A stretch of DNA of 15,434 nucleotides from contig JALSQJ010000058.1 of assembly GCA_026985495.1 (NCBI GenBank), forward strand, positions 1 through 15,434, read 5' to 3'. The position numbers were made by a program, and so were the translations under genes. Positions 7,709 to 15,353 of this stretch are shown piece after piece. Position 1 is the stretch's first letter. Each line of letters opens with the position of its first letter. Below the pieces are notes generated by a model. That model saw nothing but the letters and a program-made list of their open reading frames with translations, was not told the origin of the DNA and did not search any database. Origin of the DNA: Campylobacteraceae bacterium. GTDB lineage: Bacteria > Campylobacterota > Campylobacteria > Campylobacterales > Sulfurovaceae.

Positions 7709-8677
7709 TTAATCTATTGGAATACGGATTTTTTGTCCAATATAGATTCTATCTGGTCTTGTTATTTCAGGGTTAGCTTTGTATATACGTTTGTACTCCA
7801 TTACATTCCCATAGGCTCTTTTAGCCAATTTACCAAGAGTATCTCCCTTTTTAACAATGATAATTCTCATCTCTTTTTCACGAGATACAACCTCTTTTTT
7901 AAGACCTTCAGTGTACTCTTTTTCTGGATTTTTAGCCACACCACCCTCTTCACTAATGACACTGTTAATTTGGTCAGAGAGTTTACTTAAGCTATCTTCT
8001 CCTGATTCATTTTGAACATTAACTTTGTTATAAACATCAATATGTTGTTTGCCGTTGTCAATATGAGTATTCTCATTAATATTAACATCATTTAAAGCTG
8101 CAGTAAGGTCAGCAGTTACTGAGTCAACATCTGTATTTGAAAGTTTATTCATTAACTCTTTATCTTCTTTTTCAGCAGTTGTTGTTTTTGATGTACCATC
8201 CGAATCTTTATTTGCATTCATCTGTTGCATAACAGATTCGACAATTGAAGCTACCTCATTAGGATCTATTTCCCCTTTTTGGGAAACAGCTTTTTGAACT
8301 TCATCTGTTACTTTTGCTGTTACAGTTTCAACTTTTTTTGTATCAGATGAAGTTGGTTTATCAGCTACTTTAGAATCTTCTGTAGGTGTAGGCTCCTCTT
8401 CTTCGTCCATATCAGACTGCATGGTTTGTGGTAGAGTTGACTCTGCTGAGACCTTTAGTGTTGTATCAATAGTTTCATCAGATGAATCTCCACTCATGGT
8501 TTTGTATCCGAAGAATCCTGCAATGCCCAAGGCAACTAAAACAAGTGGTAGTATAAGCTTATTTGATCCTCCCTCTTCATCACTCTCTCTTTTCCCACCT
8601 CTAATCTCTGCACCCTCTACCTCTTGACGATAGTAGTTGTTATATTCCTCTTGGTTGTATTCATCTTTATTTAACAT
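7709..8677 (-). CDS. Membrane-anchored LysM-domain protein
   Basis: This is a 322-residue protein with no cleavable signal. A charged cytoplasmic N-terminus (1-39) is followed by one membrane helix (about 41-58). A long acidic, Ser/Thr/Asp/Glu-rich region (60-265) lies beyond it and is likely disordered or weakly helical. A C-terminal LysM domain (about 270-321) carries VKKGDTLGKLAKRAYGN and YIGQKIRIPI. LysM binds the glycan backbone of peptidoglycan, so the protein would tether the inner membrane to the cell wall. AGGAG lies 5 nt before the ATG. The gap from rhodanese B is 26 nt, so the two are likely co-transcribed. No catalytic domain is visible; a scaffold or wall-sensing role is inference. 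Confidence 0.85.
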   Translation of the reverse strand: MLNKDEYNQEEYNNYYRQEVEGAEIRGGKRESDEEGGSNKLILPLVLVALGIAGFFGYKTMSGDSSDETIDTTLKVSAESTLPQTMQSDMDEEEEPTPTEDSKVADKPTSSDTKKVETVTAKVTDEVQKAVSQKGEIDPNEVASIVESVMQQMNANKDSDGTSKTTTAEKEDKELMNKLSNTDVDSVTADLTAALNDVNINENTHIDNGKQHIDVYNKVNVQNESGEDSLSKLSDQINSVISEEGGVAKNPEKEYTEGLKKEVVSREKEMRIIIVKKGDTLGKLAKRAYGNVMEYKRIYKANPEITRPDRIYIGQKIRIPID

Positions 8678-8703
8678 TGTATCTCCTTTTCTTCAACGTT
8701 ATG

Positions 8704-9345
8704 TTATTTAGGGATAATAGTGCTTAACCCCAAAATTTGCCAAAACTGCATACCACCTCTATAGTATAGCATTTTTGATTTTGGATAACCTAATTTAACT
8801 AAGTTTTGCATGGCACGTACACCTTGTTGACACCATGGACCATTATCAAAAACAAGAAGCATTTGAGCTTTGTCAAAGTTCCATGAGGTTCCTTTTTTCT
8901 CTACACCGAGCAGTCCAAAAATTTTTTCAATGTATGGGTTATTCCCATTTTTTGAAGCTAAAATTGAAAAAGGAATATTAGTAGAAGCGGGAATGGTTCC
9001 TGCTCTATTCCATTTTGGCATTCTTGCATCAAGAAGTATTCCTTGATTTTTTGAAACTCTATTTTTTAAAAAATCTATAACATCTAACTCGCTAACAGTC
9101 TTAATACCTTTAATTGGTTGAAAGGGTTGAATACTAAAGGGAGGTGCAGGTCGGGAAGTTTTACTATACGAATTAGTAAGTTTGTGTTTTGTATCTTGTA
9201 TTCTTTGAATTCTAAAAGGTTTACCATCTACATTGATGTCAACATAGGGAAGTCCAGCTTTAATATTTACTTCAATAGCCAATGCTGAAGAGGCAAATAG
9301 AGAGAGGACAAGTAAACTTTTTAGAAGAGATTTTTCTTTCATCAT
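8704..9345 (-). CDS. Exported rhodanese-like protein with a single cysteine (paralogue B)
   Basis: This is a 213-residue paralogue of the protein at 7017-7655. It has a signal peptide (about 1-23, ending ALA) and the same block, KTSRPAPPFSIQP (62-74). The rhodanese-like domain carries LLDAR, IPASTNIPF, the loop FDNGPWCQQG (166-175) and closing YRGGMQFW. Asp167 stands where paralogue A has its canonical Cys161. Only Cys172, aligned with Cys166 of A, remains, and the two N-terminal cysteines are Ala and Ser here. A standard rhodanese mechanism at the usual site is therefore unlikely; Cys172 may be the functional thiol. The first of two adjacent ATG codons (9345) is preferred: AGGAG sits 8 nt upstream of it. 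It heads the minus-strand cluster. Confidence 0.82.
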   Translation of the reverse strand: MMKEKSLLKSLLVLSLFASSALAIEVNIKAGLPYVDINVDGKPFRIQRIQDTKHKLTNSYSKTSRPAPPFSIQPFQPIKGIKTVSELDVIDFLKNRVSKNQGILLDARMPKWNRAGTIPASTNIPFSILASKNGNNPYIEKIFGLLGVEKKGTSWNFDKAQMLLVFDNGPWCQQGVRAMQNLVKLGYPKSKMLYYRGGMQFWQILGLSTIIPK

Positions 9346-9498
9346 TCTATCAGCTCCTTATCATGTTTTATTTTTTAATAAAATGTTAAGATTTATTCTA
9401 GCTTAATTTTTCTTAGTTAATTATGAACTTTTTGTAATTTTTAAATTATCTATGATATTATTATCAAAAGAAAAGAGAATAAGAAAAGAGAATAGATA
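9346..9498. promoter_or_regulatory. Divergent promoter region
   Basis: This AT-rich gap separates divergent genes. On the minus strand, TAGAAT (9400-9395) is a plausible -10 box for the rhodanese-LysM cluster. On the plus strand, TATGAT (9451-9456) or TATTAT (9456-9461) could serve the gene starting at 9499. A short AT palindrome lies near 9366-9383. No regulator site is recognised. Confidence 0.4.
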
Positions 9499-10290
9499 GT
9501 GAGAGATATAATCGGTTTGGGAGTTGCAGGTAATTTTGCACACCATTTAGAACAAGCAGGTGAGTTGAAAGATTTTGAAAATGTAGTAACAAAAGAGGAA
9601 GATGAACCCAAAGGAATTTTCCCTTTTTATCTTCCAAATTCAGAGAGTTTTTTAGGATTGTATCCTATTAGTGAGAGAGAGTTAGAACTGCCAACCTATG
9701 AAGCAAATGCACAAGTTGAACCCGAAGTAGTTATTCTATTTGATATTGAATATAATGAAGCTAAAAATGTAGTTGGTTTAAAGGCTCAAAAGTTTACGGC
9801 ATTTAATGATTGTACCATTAGAAAAGAGGGTGCAAAAAAGATTTCAGAAAAGAAGTCTTGGTGTGCAAATTCAAAAGGTATGGCAAGTGAGTGGATTACA
9901 ATAGATAAATTTGAAGAGGGTGGGTTGATGGACAACTTTCATCTCTGCTCTTTTGTACGAAGAGATAATATTTTATACCCTTATGGAGTAGATGCTCCAC
10001 TGTTAGGTTACAGTTACTTTTATAAAAAGCTAGAAAACTGGCTTATTGAAAAGATGAATAAGCAGAGAGAGTTTGGACCACTTGAAGATATCTCAGAACA
10101 TCTAAAGGCGACAAACTATCCTAAACAAGCACTTATATCTATTGGTGCTACGGCTTATGCTGAATTTGGTGAGAAGAACTATTTACAATCTGGCGATGAG
10201 ATATTTGTAGTAGTTTATGATACTCGAAAAGGTTCAGCCGACATTGAGTTGGCTGAAGAGAAAGTGATACTGCATCAAAAAGTGATTTAA
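9499..10290 (+). CDS. Conserved protein of unknown function, DUF5718-like
   Basis: This 263-residue soluble protein has no signal peptide or membrane segment. It opens with IIGLGVAGNFAHHLEQAGE and contains KGIFPFYLP, FNDCTIR, SEKKSWCANSKG, SIGATAYAEFGEKNY and GDEIFVVVYD. I recall this opening from a Campylobacterota family named DUF5718, but cannot confirm it here. The pattern of an N-terminal glycine/His motif, a central FND block and a late GDEI strand is reminiscent of the fumarylacetoacetate-hydrolase fold; that is inference only. Start is GTG at 9499, with a purine-rich AAGAGAAT stretch upstream; no better start lies nearby. It converges on the NlpC/P60 gene, and the two stop codons overlap (10287-10290). 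No operon partner is evident. Confidence 0.7.
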   Translation: MRDIIGLGVAGNFAHHLEQAGELKDFENVVTKEEDEPKGIFPFYLPNSESFLGLYPISERELELPTYEANAQVEPEVVILFDIEYNEAKNVVGLKAQKFTAFNDCTIRKEGAKKISEKKSWCANSKGMASEWITIDKFEEGGLMDNFHLCSFVRRDNILYPYGVDAPLLGYSYFYKKLENWLIEKMNKQREFGPLEDISEHLKATNYPKQALISIGATAYAEFGEKNYLQSGDEIFVVVYDTRKGSADIELAEEKVILHQKVI

Positions 10291-10742
10291 ACTAAACGTC
10301 TGCCCCATTTGAAGTAACGTCTATACTCTCTTAGAGGAGAGATAACTATATGATGGTGAAAACGACTTGCATGGATAAACTTTCCATGACCAAGATAGAT
10401 ACCTACATGGTTAACCCCTTTGTGGTGTTTGGAGTTAAAAAATACTAAATCACCTCGATGAAGTTTTTTATAGGAACGAATTTTTTTACCAACTTTGGCT
10501 TGGTTCCAAGAGTTTCTTGGTATATTAATACCATTTTTTGCAAAAACTTCTTTTGTAAAACCAGAACAGTCATATGCGTAAGGACCATTTCCACCCCAAA
10601 GATATTTTTTACCAAGTTTTGATTTTGCTACTGATGTGATGTATAATTTAGCATAGCCATGATTAAATTTCGGCTCTTTTGCTAATAGTGATACTGTAGA
10701 TAGTAGAAATATCAAAACTAAAATATTTTTTTTAGTAAACAT
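10287..10742 (-). CDS. NlpC/P60 cell-wall peptidase
   Basis: This 151-residue protein has a signal peptide (1-21, ending LLA) and a single NlpC/P60 domain. The family cleaves peptide bonds in peptidoglycan stems, typically D-Glu to diamino acid. The catalytic Cys59 lies in YDCSGFT, His112 in NHVGIYLG, and the third polar residue His124 in KFIHAS. The RGDLVFF segment before His112 is also typical. No wall-binding domain is fused, and it is among the short members of the family. AAGGAT precedes the ATG. A TATAAT box on the minus strand (10779-10774) gives a leader of about 25 nt, so it is probably monocistronic. The LysM protein nearby is another wall-binding protein, but on a different transcript. 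Confidence 0.9.
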   Translation of the reverse strand: MFTKKNILVLIFLLSTVSLLAKEPKFNHGYAKLYITSVAKSKLGKKYLWGGNGPYAYDCSGFTKEVFAKNGINIPRNSWNQAKVGKKIRSYKKLHRGDLVFFNSKHHKGVNHVGIYLGHGKFIHASRFHHHIVISPLREYRRYFKWGRRLV

Positions 10743-10773
10743 TTATAAATCCTTAAAATAAAAAAATTCAAGA

Positions 10774-10779
10774 ATTATA
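10774..10779 (-). promoter_or_regulatory. Promoter -10 box of the NlpC/P60 gene
   Basis: TATAAT reads on the minus strand 32 nt before the ATG at 10742, in an AT-rich tract. Together with 10901-10906 it makes the 10743-10932 gap a divergent promoter region. Confidence 0.5.
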
Positions 10780-10900
10780 TACTAATAGACTTTAATTTAC
10801 ATTTTTTTGTTAAAAATAATATATTTAAAATATATATGTAACTTTTAAGCTGAATATACTCTTTAATTTATCTTGATAGTACATCTTAACGTGAATAGTG

Positions 10901-10906
10901 TATAAT
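10901..10906 (+). promoter_or_regulatory. Promoter -10 box of the mqnE operon
   Basis: TATAAT lies 26 nt before the mqnE ATG and predicts a short leader. GGATAG at 10922-10927 is the likely ribosome site. No clear -35 box is seen. Confidence 0.6.
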
Positions 10907-10932
10907 ATTAAAAAAAATTATGGATAGATTTA

Positions 10933-11997
10933 ATGACTTTAGTAGAAAAAGTAAAAAATAGAGTTAGATTAACTCAAAAAGAGGGAGAAGCTCTCTACGA
11001 GCTAGATTTGTTTACATTAGGTGAACTTGCTGATGAGATTAGACAAGAGAAGTTTGGGAAAAAGAGCTATTTTAATATTAATCGTCATATTAACCCTACT
11101 AATGTATGTGCCGATACATGTAAGTTTTGTGCTTATAGTGCTAGTAGAAAAAATCCAAATCAATATACAATGAGTCATGAGAAGATTTTAGAGATTGCTA
11201 CAAACTCTATAGAAAAAGGGGTTAAAGAGTTGCATATAGTCTCTGCACACAATCCAAATGATGGTGTAGAGTGGTATATGGGTGCTTTTAGAAAGATAAA
11301 AGAGAAGTTCCCTCATATCCATATAAAATCAATGACAGGAGCTGAAGTTGACTTTTTACACCGTCAATATGGATTGAGTTATGATGAGGTTTTAGACCTT
11401 ATGATAGAGAGTGGTGTGGACTCTATGCCAGGTGGTGGAGCAGAGATTTTTGATGAAGAGGTTAGAGATTATCTATGTAAAGGTAAAGTAACATCATCTC
11501 AATGGTTAGATATTCATGAGAAGTGGCACAATAGAGGAAAAGAGTCTAATGCTACAATGCTTTTTGGTCATGTAGAGAGTAGGGCAAATAGAATTGACCA
11601 TATGATACGATTAAGAGATTTACAAGATAAAACAGGTGGATTTAATGCATTTATTCCATTGGTATATCAAAAAGAGAATAACTTTCTAAAAAACTGTAAT
11701 TTTCCAAGTGGGCAAGAGATTTTAAAAACCTATGCTATTTCAAGAATAGTACTTGATAATATTCCAAATATTAAAGCCTATTGGGCAACCTCTACCATTA
11801 ACTTAGCTCTAATAGCACAAGAGTTTGGAGCAAATGACCTTGATGGAACAATAGAAAAAGAGGCAATTCAATCAGCTGCAGGAGCAAAGAGTGCTAATGG
11901 TATAGAGCTAGATGAGTTTATCTCTCTGATTAAAAGTTCAGGCTTTACTCCTGTAGAGAGAGATAGCCTCTATAATGAGTTGAAGGTTTATGAGTAA
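10933..11997 (+). CDS. mqnE: Aminofutalosine synthase (radical SAM, menaquinone biosynthesis)
   Basis: MqnE joins 3-[(1-carboxyvinyl)oxy]benzoate to the adenosyl group of SAM to give 6-amino-6-deoxyfutalosine in the futalosine route to menaquinone. The 354-residue product carries the radical SAM cluster motif CADTCKFC (Cys59, Cys63, Cys66). It is preceded by NINRHINPTNV and followed by a TIM-barrel pattern with HIVSAHNPNDG, HIKSMTGAEVDF and DSMPGGGAEIFDEEVR. The text after the cysteines (CAYSASRKNPNQY) and the HNP motif fit MqnE better than MqnC. Menaquinone is the main respiratory quinone of Campylobacterota. It is first in a three-gene unit and its end overlaps the next gene by 8 nt. Other mqn genes are not in the window. 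Confidence 0.92.
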   Translation: MTLVEKVKNRVRLTQKEGEALYELDLFTLGELADEIRQEKFGKKSYFNINRHINPTNVCADTCKFCAYSASRKNPNQYTMSHEKILEIATNSIEKGVKELHIVSAHNPNDGVEWYMGAFRKIKEKFPHIHIKSMTGAEVDFLHRQYGLSYDEVLDLMIESGVDSMPGGGAEIFDEEVRDYLCKGKVTSSQWLDIHEKWHNRGKESNATMLFGHVESRANRIDHMIRLRDLQDKTGGFNAFIPLVYQKENNFLKNCNFPSGQEILKTYAISRIVLDNIPNIKAYWATSTINLALIAQEFGANDLDGTIEKEAIQSAAGAKSANGIELDEFISLIKSSGFTPVERDSLYNELKVYE

Positions 11998-12433
11998 AAT
12001 TTATTATCCTTATAAGGAGTTCAAAGAGGATTTAAAAGCTTTAACTCACAATATTGACCAAGAGTTTGAAGTTATTTTACCTATTGCTCGTGGTGGGTTG
12101 AGTATGGGGCAGATGTTAGGAGAATATTATAATATTCGTAAAGTTTATGCTATTAACACCATTGGTTATAATGGTACTAAAAAGCTTGATGAGGTAACGG
12201 TTTTTAATATTCCCAATTTATCAGAGATAAAAAGAGTCTTAATTGTAGATGACATTGTAGATAGTGGTGAGACTCTAGTAGAGGTTCTAAAGGTTTTAGA
12301 GTCTAAATATCCAATGATTGAGTTCTACACTGCATCTATCTTTTATAAACCAACAGCTATAATTGAGCCTACATGGTGGGTAAAAGAGCCTAAAGGGTGG
12401 ATTGAGTTTTTTTGGTCTGAAGATTTAAAATAG
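11990..12433 (+). CDS. Purine-type phosphoribosyltransferase (xanthine/hypoxanthine PRTase-like)
   Basis: This 147-residue cytosolic enzyme probably converts a purine base and PRPP to the nucleotide. PIARGGLSMGQMLG (31-44) matches the N-terminal glycine loop of Gpt-type enzymes. KRVLIVDDIVDSGETL (81-96) is a near-perfect PRPP motif with the acidic pair. The C-terminal WWVKEPKGWIEFFWSED resembles the aromatic base-binding end of xanthine-guanine enzymes. The start overlaps mqnE by 8 nt in another frame, and GAAGG lies only 3 nt upstream, so translation is likely coupled. The futalosine pathway releases adenine after MqnE, so salvage of a related purine would fit the pairing, but the base specificity cannot be read from sequence. 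Confidence 0.82.
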   Translation: MSKIYYPYKEFKEDLKALTHNIDQEFEVILPIARGGLSMGQMLGEYYNIRKVYAINTIGYNGTKKLDEVTVFNIPNLSEIKRVLIVDDIVDSGETLVEVLKVLESKYPMIEFYTASIFYKPTAIIEPTWWVKEPKGWIEFFWSEDLK

Positions 12434-12441
12434 GAGTTAAT

Positions 12442-12963
12442 ATGCAACTTTTAAAATTTTTATTAGGAATAGTTTTAGTTCAGTTAGGAACAGCATTTAT
12501 AATCTATATTAGTCCTAATGAGTTTAATGAAATATCTCTTTTACGTTTGATTATTCCTCTCTTATTTATGGCACTTATTGTTGCCTTTTGGTTCACTTCT
12601 CTATCTGAACATTTTAAAAAAGATAGTGAACACAAGTTAAGCAGTAAGTTTGCAAAAGAGAGAGAGGAGTTAAGAGTTAAAGCAGAAAGAGCCAAAACAA
12701 GAGTAATTAAAAATGCTCAAAAAGAGATAGCCAAAGAGGCAAAGATTACTCATGCTAAGGCAAACTTTAAAGTTGGAGCTGCTTTTGCAGGGGTGCTAGG
12801 TGTCGGTGTTCTCTTTATGATGGCACAGCTCGTAACAGCTGGACTCTTAACAATGACGGCTGCTGGTGGTGCGATTGGTGGCTACTATTGGCGTGGAAAA
12901 CGAATAGAGAACAAAAAGTTAAAAGAGTTAAAGGTTATTGATACTAAGGTTATAACCTCTTAA
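12442..12963 (+). CDS. Small membrane protein with coiled coil, unknown function
   Basis: I do not recognise a family. The 173-residue product has membrane helices at about 3-23 and 32-53. A strongly charged helical stretch follows (55-108, rich in Lys, Glu and Ala, probable coiled coil). Next comes a long Gly/Ala-rich hydrophobic region (110-149, one or two crossings) and a basic tail. AGGAG lies 5 nt before the ATG. It follows the phosphoribosyltransferase by 8 nt and so belongs to the mqnE unit by position. The glycine-rich segment (GVLGVGVLF, AAGGAIGGYYW) could pack tightly or oligomerise; that is inference. Confidence 0.75.
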   Translation: MQLLKFLLGIVLVQLGTAFIIYISPNEFNEISLLRLIIPLLFMALIVAFWFTSLSEHFKKDSEHKLSSKFAKEREELRVKAERAKTRVIKNAQKEIAKEAKITHAKANFKVGAAFAGVLGVGVLFMMAQLVTAGLLTMTAAGGAIGGYYWRGKRIENKKLKELKVIDTKVITS

Positions 12964-12975
12964 TTCAGGTTATAA
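12947..12975. repeat. Inverted repeat over the end of the mqnE unit
   Basis: TTATAACCT (12950-12958) pairs with AGGTTATAA (12967-12975) across an 8-nt loop. The left arm is itself part of a 12-bp palindrome (AGGTTATAACCT, 12947-12958). It spans the stop codon at 12963 and lies between convergent genes, so a weak bidirectional terminator is possible. No clear T-run follows on the plus strand. Confidence 0.4.
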
Positions 12976-12998
12976 GTGATTTGTAACTGTAGTAGGAA

Positions 12999-13424
12999 TT
13001 ACTCCTCTTCAAAATCCTTTAAATAGTCTAAAAAATCTTCAGCTGTAAAATAGCCTCTAAGACTATCTAAAGTCTCTTTTTTATATGTCATAAAGAAGAT
13101 GATAGGAACATGTTTAAAGGGGGGAAGTTGCTCTTTCTCACTAGGTGTTTCTCTGTCTGCCATTACTAAAATATACTTTTTTAATTTTTCAGCTACTTTT
13201 GGATTTGATAGTGTATTTTTTTTCATTTTGTTACACCAAGTACAACCATCACTTACTGCCATAACTAAGAGTATCTTGTGTTGCTCTTTAGCTTTTTTGA
13301 AAGCCGTCTCTAAATTTTTCTCCCAAGGTATGCCATATCCTCTATTTTTTTCATATGTTGTCTCTTCTCTACTTTGACACGCAGTAATGAGTAACATTAT
13401 AAGTATCATTATAAAAAATTTCAT
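12999..13424 (-). CDS. Thioredoxin-fold lipoprotein
   Basis: This 141-residue exported lipoprotein has a lipobox LITAC with Cys16 at the end of a hydrophobic signal. The thioredoxin-like domain has the redox pair CTWC (Cys61, Cys64) in AVSDGCTWCNKMKK and a likely cis-proline in HVPIIFF (Pro107). The pattern fits thioredoxin-fold proteins of the periplasm that reduce or isomerise thiols. It stands alone on the minus strand, and AAGGAT precedes the ATG. A role in keeping exported cysteine proteins reduced is inference. Confidence 0.85.
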   Translation of the reverse strand: MKFFIMILIMLLITACQSREETTYEKNRGYGIPWEKNLETAFKKAKEQHKILLVMAVSDGCTWCNKMKKNTLSNPKVAEKLKKYILVMADRETPSEKEQLPPFKHVPIIFFMTYKKETLDSLRGYFTAEDFLDYLKDFEEE

Positions 13425-13533
13425 CTATCTATCCTTTATTGTGTTTATAATATAGATAAAATCTAATATTTTTTCTTAATAAATTCTATAATCTTTTAAG
13501 ATAAGATAAATTTACCTAAAAGTAGTCATTAGA

Positions 13534-13539
13534 TATACT
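13534..13539 (+). promoter_or_regulatory. Probable -10 box of pabA/trpG
   Basis: TATACT lies 31 nt before the preferred ATG at 13571, in an AT-rich divergent gap. AGGA (13558-13561) follows as ribosome site. Confidence 0.45.
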
Positions 13540-13570
13540 TCTTTTAATTATATTGCTAGGAAAAATAAAA

Positions 13571-14140
13571 ATGATTTTAATGATAGATAATTATGATAGC
13601 TTTACATATAATGTAGTTCAATACTGCTTAGAGCTTGGGGCTGATTTAAAGGTTATTCGTAATGACGAATTAACTGTAGAAGAGATAAAAGCATTAAATC
13701 CAGAAAAAATTATTATATCTCCTGGCCCTGCAACACCTAATGAGGCAGGGATAACATTAGAAGTTATTAAAGAGTTTGCAAACTCTACACCTATTTTGGG
13801 TATCTGTTTGGGACATCAAAGCATTGCACAGGCATTTGGAGCAGAGGTTATTCGAGCAAAAAATATGATGCATGGTAAGACTTCACAGGTTGAGATTGAG
13901 AAAGAGACAACTATCTTTAAAGGTTTACCACAAGAGTTTCGTGCAACACGTTATCACTCATTAATCGTCAATCAAGAGAATTTACCTACTCAGGTTATTC
14001 CAACCTCTTACTCTAAAGATGACCATGAGATAATGTCTCTTGAGATAGAGGGAAAAGATGTTTATGGTGTACAGTTTCACCCAGAGTCAATAATGTCAGA
14101 ACATGGGTATGAGATGTTGGACAACTTTTTAAAACTCTAA
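13571..14140 (+). CDS. pabA: Glutamine amidotransferase, aminodeoxychorismate/anthranilate synthase component II
   Basis: This class I glutamine amidotransferase supplies ammonia to a chorismate-using synthase for p-aminobenzoate (folate) or anthranilate (tryptophan). The 189-residue product has MIDNYDSFTYN, the oxyanion segment ISPGPATPNEAG, nucleophile Cys79 in GICLGHQ, and His170/Glu172 in QFHPES. The frame is open back to a TTG at 13553, but AGGA (13558-13561) is well placed for the ATG at 13571, so that start is used. No pabB or trpE gene lies beside it, so PabA, TrpG or a shared subunit cannot be told apart. It leads a pair with the membrane protein that follows. Confidence 0.9.
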   Translation: MILMIDNYDSFTYNVVQYCLELGADLKVIRNDELTVEEIKALNPEKIIISPGPATPNEAGITLEVIKEFANSTPILGICLGHQSIAQAFGAEVIRAKNMMHGKTSQVEIEKETTIFKGLPQEFRATRYHSLIVNQENLPTQVIPTSYSKDDHEIMSLEIEGKDVYGVQFHPESIMSEHGYEMLDNFLKL

Positions 14141-14150
14141 AAGTATTTAC

Positions 14151-15236
14151 TTGAGCCGTACAGCCTTTTTACTCTTTTATATTTCATATGCTGTTGCTTT
14201 ACTCTACTTGAGTATAACGTTACCTATTGGTCCTAATGAGGCTTTAGTTTACTATACTGATGATAGAGTACTTTATCAATTAACACATTTTGCGACAGGG
14301 TGGTTTAACAATCAGTTAGATTTTCGTTTACCTTTTTTATTTTTTGGACTTTTAAATATCCCTCTCTTTTTTTTAATGTCAAAATCTTATTTTAAAAAGA
14401 GAGAAGATAGTTACTTATCTACAACCATTTTTGCACTTCTTCCTGGTATTATTACCTCTGCTATTTTGGTCAATATTGCAGTTGTTGTAGTTAGTTTAGT
14501 GTTGCTATTTCTTATTTTTCATGAAAAGAAAAAAATATACATAGAAGTTTTCATAATGGTTCTACTTCTTTTAGTTCATGACGCATCTATTATCTTTTTT
14601 ATAGCACTCTCTATCTTTTCAGCTTTTAAACGAGATAGAGTACTTTTTGTTTTCTCTATCTTGCTATCGGCTATCTCTCTACTATATTTTAATGGAATAA
14701 TGGTTAATGGAAAACCAAGTGGCGAGTTTATGGAGTTATTTGGACTCTATATGGCACTCTTCTCTCCATTGGTTTTTATCTATTTCTTTTATGCTCTCTA
14801 TCGAATTTGGTTGAGAGAGAAAAAAGATATATTGTGGTATATATCTTTTACTGCATTTGTTCTATCTATACTACTTTCACTACGTCAACAGGTTGACATG
14901 ACTAACTTTGTTCCCTATGTCATTGTTTCAGTGGTGTTAATGATTTTAATCTATTTACAAACTGTTCAAGTACGGTTACCTCAATTTCAAAAAATGTATC
15001 GTTTTGGATTTCAGATTGTTATTACTTCTCTTGTTATAAGTAGTTTTGTAATTCTTTTTCATAAATCTTTTTTTTATCTTATAGATGACAAATCAAAACA
15101 TTTTGCTTACCCTTTTTATGAGCCCTATTGGCAGGTGATGGAGCTTAAAGAGATTGGTCAAAATTGTTACACAGTTAATAGCAAGAAAGTGCAATATCAA
15201 TTAAAATATTATGGCATTGAAGAGTGTCAAGAGTAA
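14151..15236 (+). CDS. Polytopic inner-membrane protein, glycosyltransferase-39-like
   Basis: This 361-residue protein has many hydrophobic segments, roughly nine or ten, and a short soluble C-terminus after about residue 310. The layout of an acidic first loop (PIGPNEALVYYTDD), a RLPFLFFGLLNIPLFF helix and a FALLPGI segment recalls GT39/ArnT-type membrane glycosyltransferases. However, it is shorter than those, and a catalytic acidic pair cannot be assigned with confidence. Start is TTG at 14151, 10 nt after the pabA stop. No strong ribosome site precedes it and there is no Met in the first 75 codons, so translation may depend on pabA. The link to pabA looks positional rather than functional. 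Confidence 0.65.
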   Translation: MSRTAFLLFYISYAVALLYLSITLPIGPNEALVYYTDDRVLYQLTHFATGWFNNQLDFRLPFLFFGLLNIPLFFLMSKSYFKKREDSYLSTTIFALLPGIITSAILVNIAVVVVSLVLLFLIFHEKKKIYIEVFIMVLLLLVHDASIIFFIALSIFSAFKRDRVLFVFSILLSAISLLYFNGIMVNGKPSGEFMELFGLYMALFSPLVFIYFFYALYRIWLREKKDILWYISFTAFVLSILLSLRQQVDMTNFVPYVIVSVVLMILIYLQTVQVRLPQFQKMYRFGFQIVITSLVISSFVILFHKSFFYLIDDKSKHFAYPFYEPYWQVMELKEIGQNCYTVNSKKVQYQLKYYGIEECQE

Positions 15237-15353
15237 GATGTTCCTAAAATACACAAATAATTAAAACTTCTAAGCACTATAAGGCTGAAATATAGAGATT
15301 AAATCCTGCTAATGTTAAACTACCATCAACACAATTTAAACAAGGAGAACTCA
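15237..15353 (+). promoter_or_regulatory. Upstream region of aclB
   Basis: This 117-nt gap separates the membrane protein from aclB. TATAAG (15278-15283) and TATAGA (15291-15296) are possible -10 boxes. AAGGAG at 15342-15347 is a strong ribosome site 6 nt before the ATG, fitting high expression. No terminator hairpin is clear. Confidence 0.45.

Noticed and set aside
7017..8677. Plus-strand open frames opposite the rhodanese and LysM genes
   Set aside because: They are antisense shadows of well-supported minus-strand genes, with no ribosome sites or recognisable domains.
13553..13570. TTG start for pabA
   Set aside because: It overlaps the AGGA ribosome site that serves the ATG at 13571.
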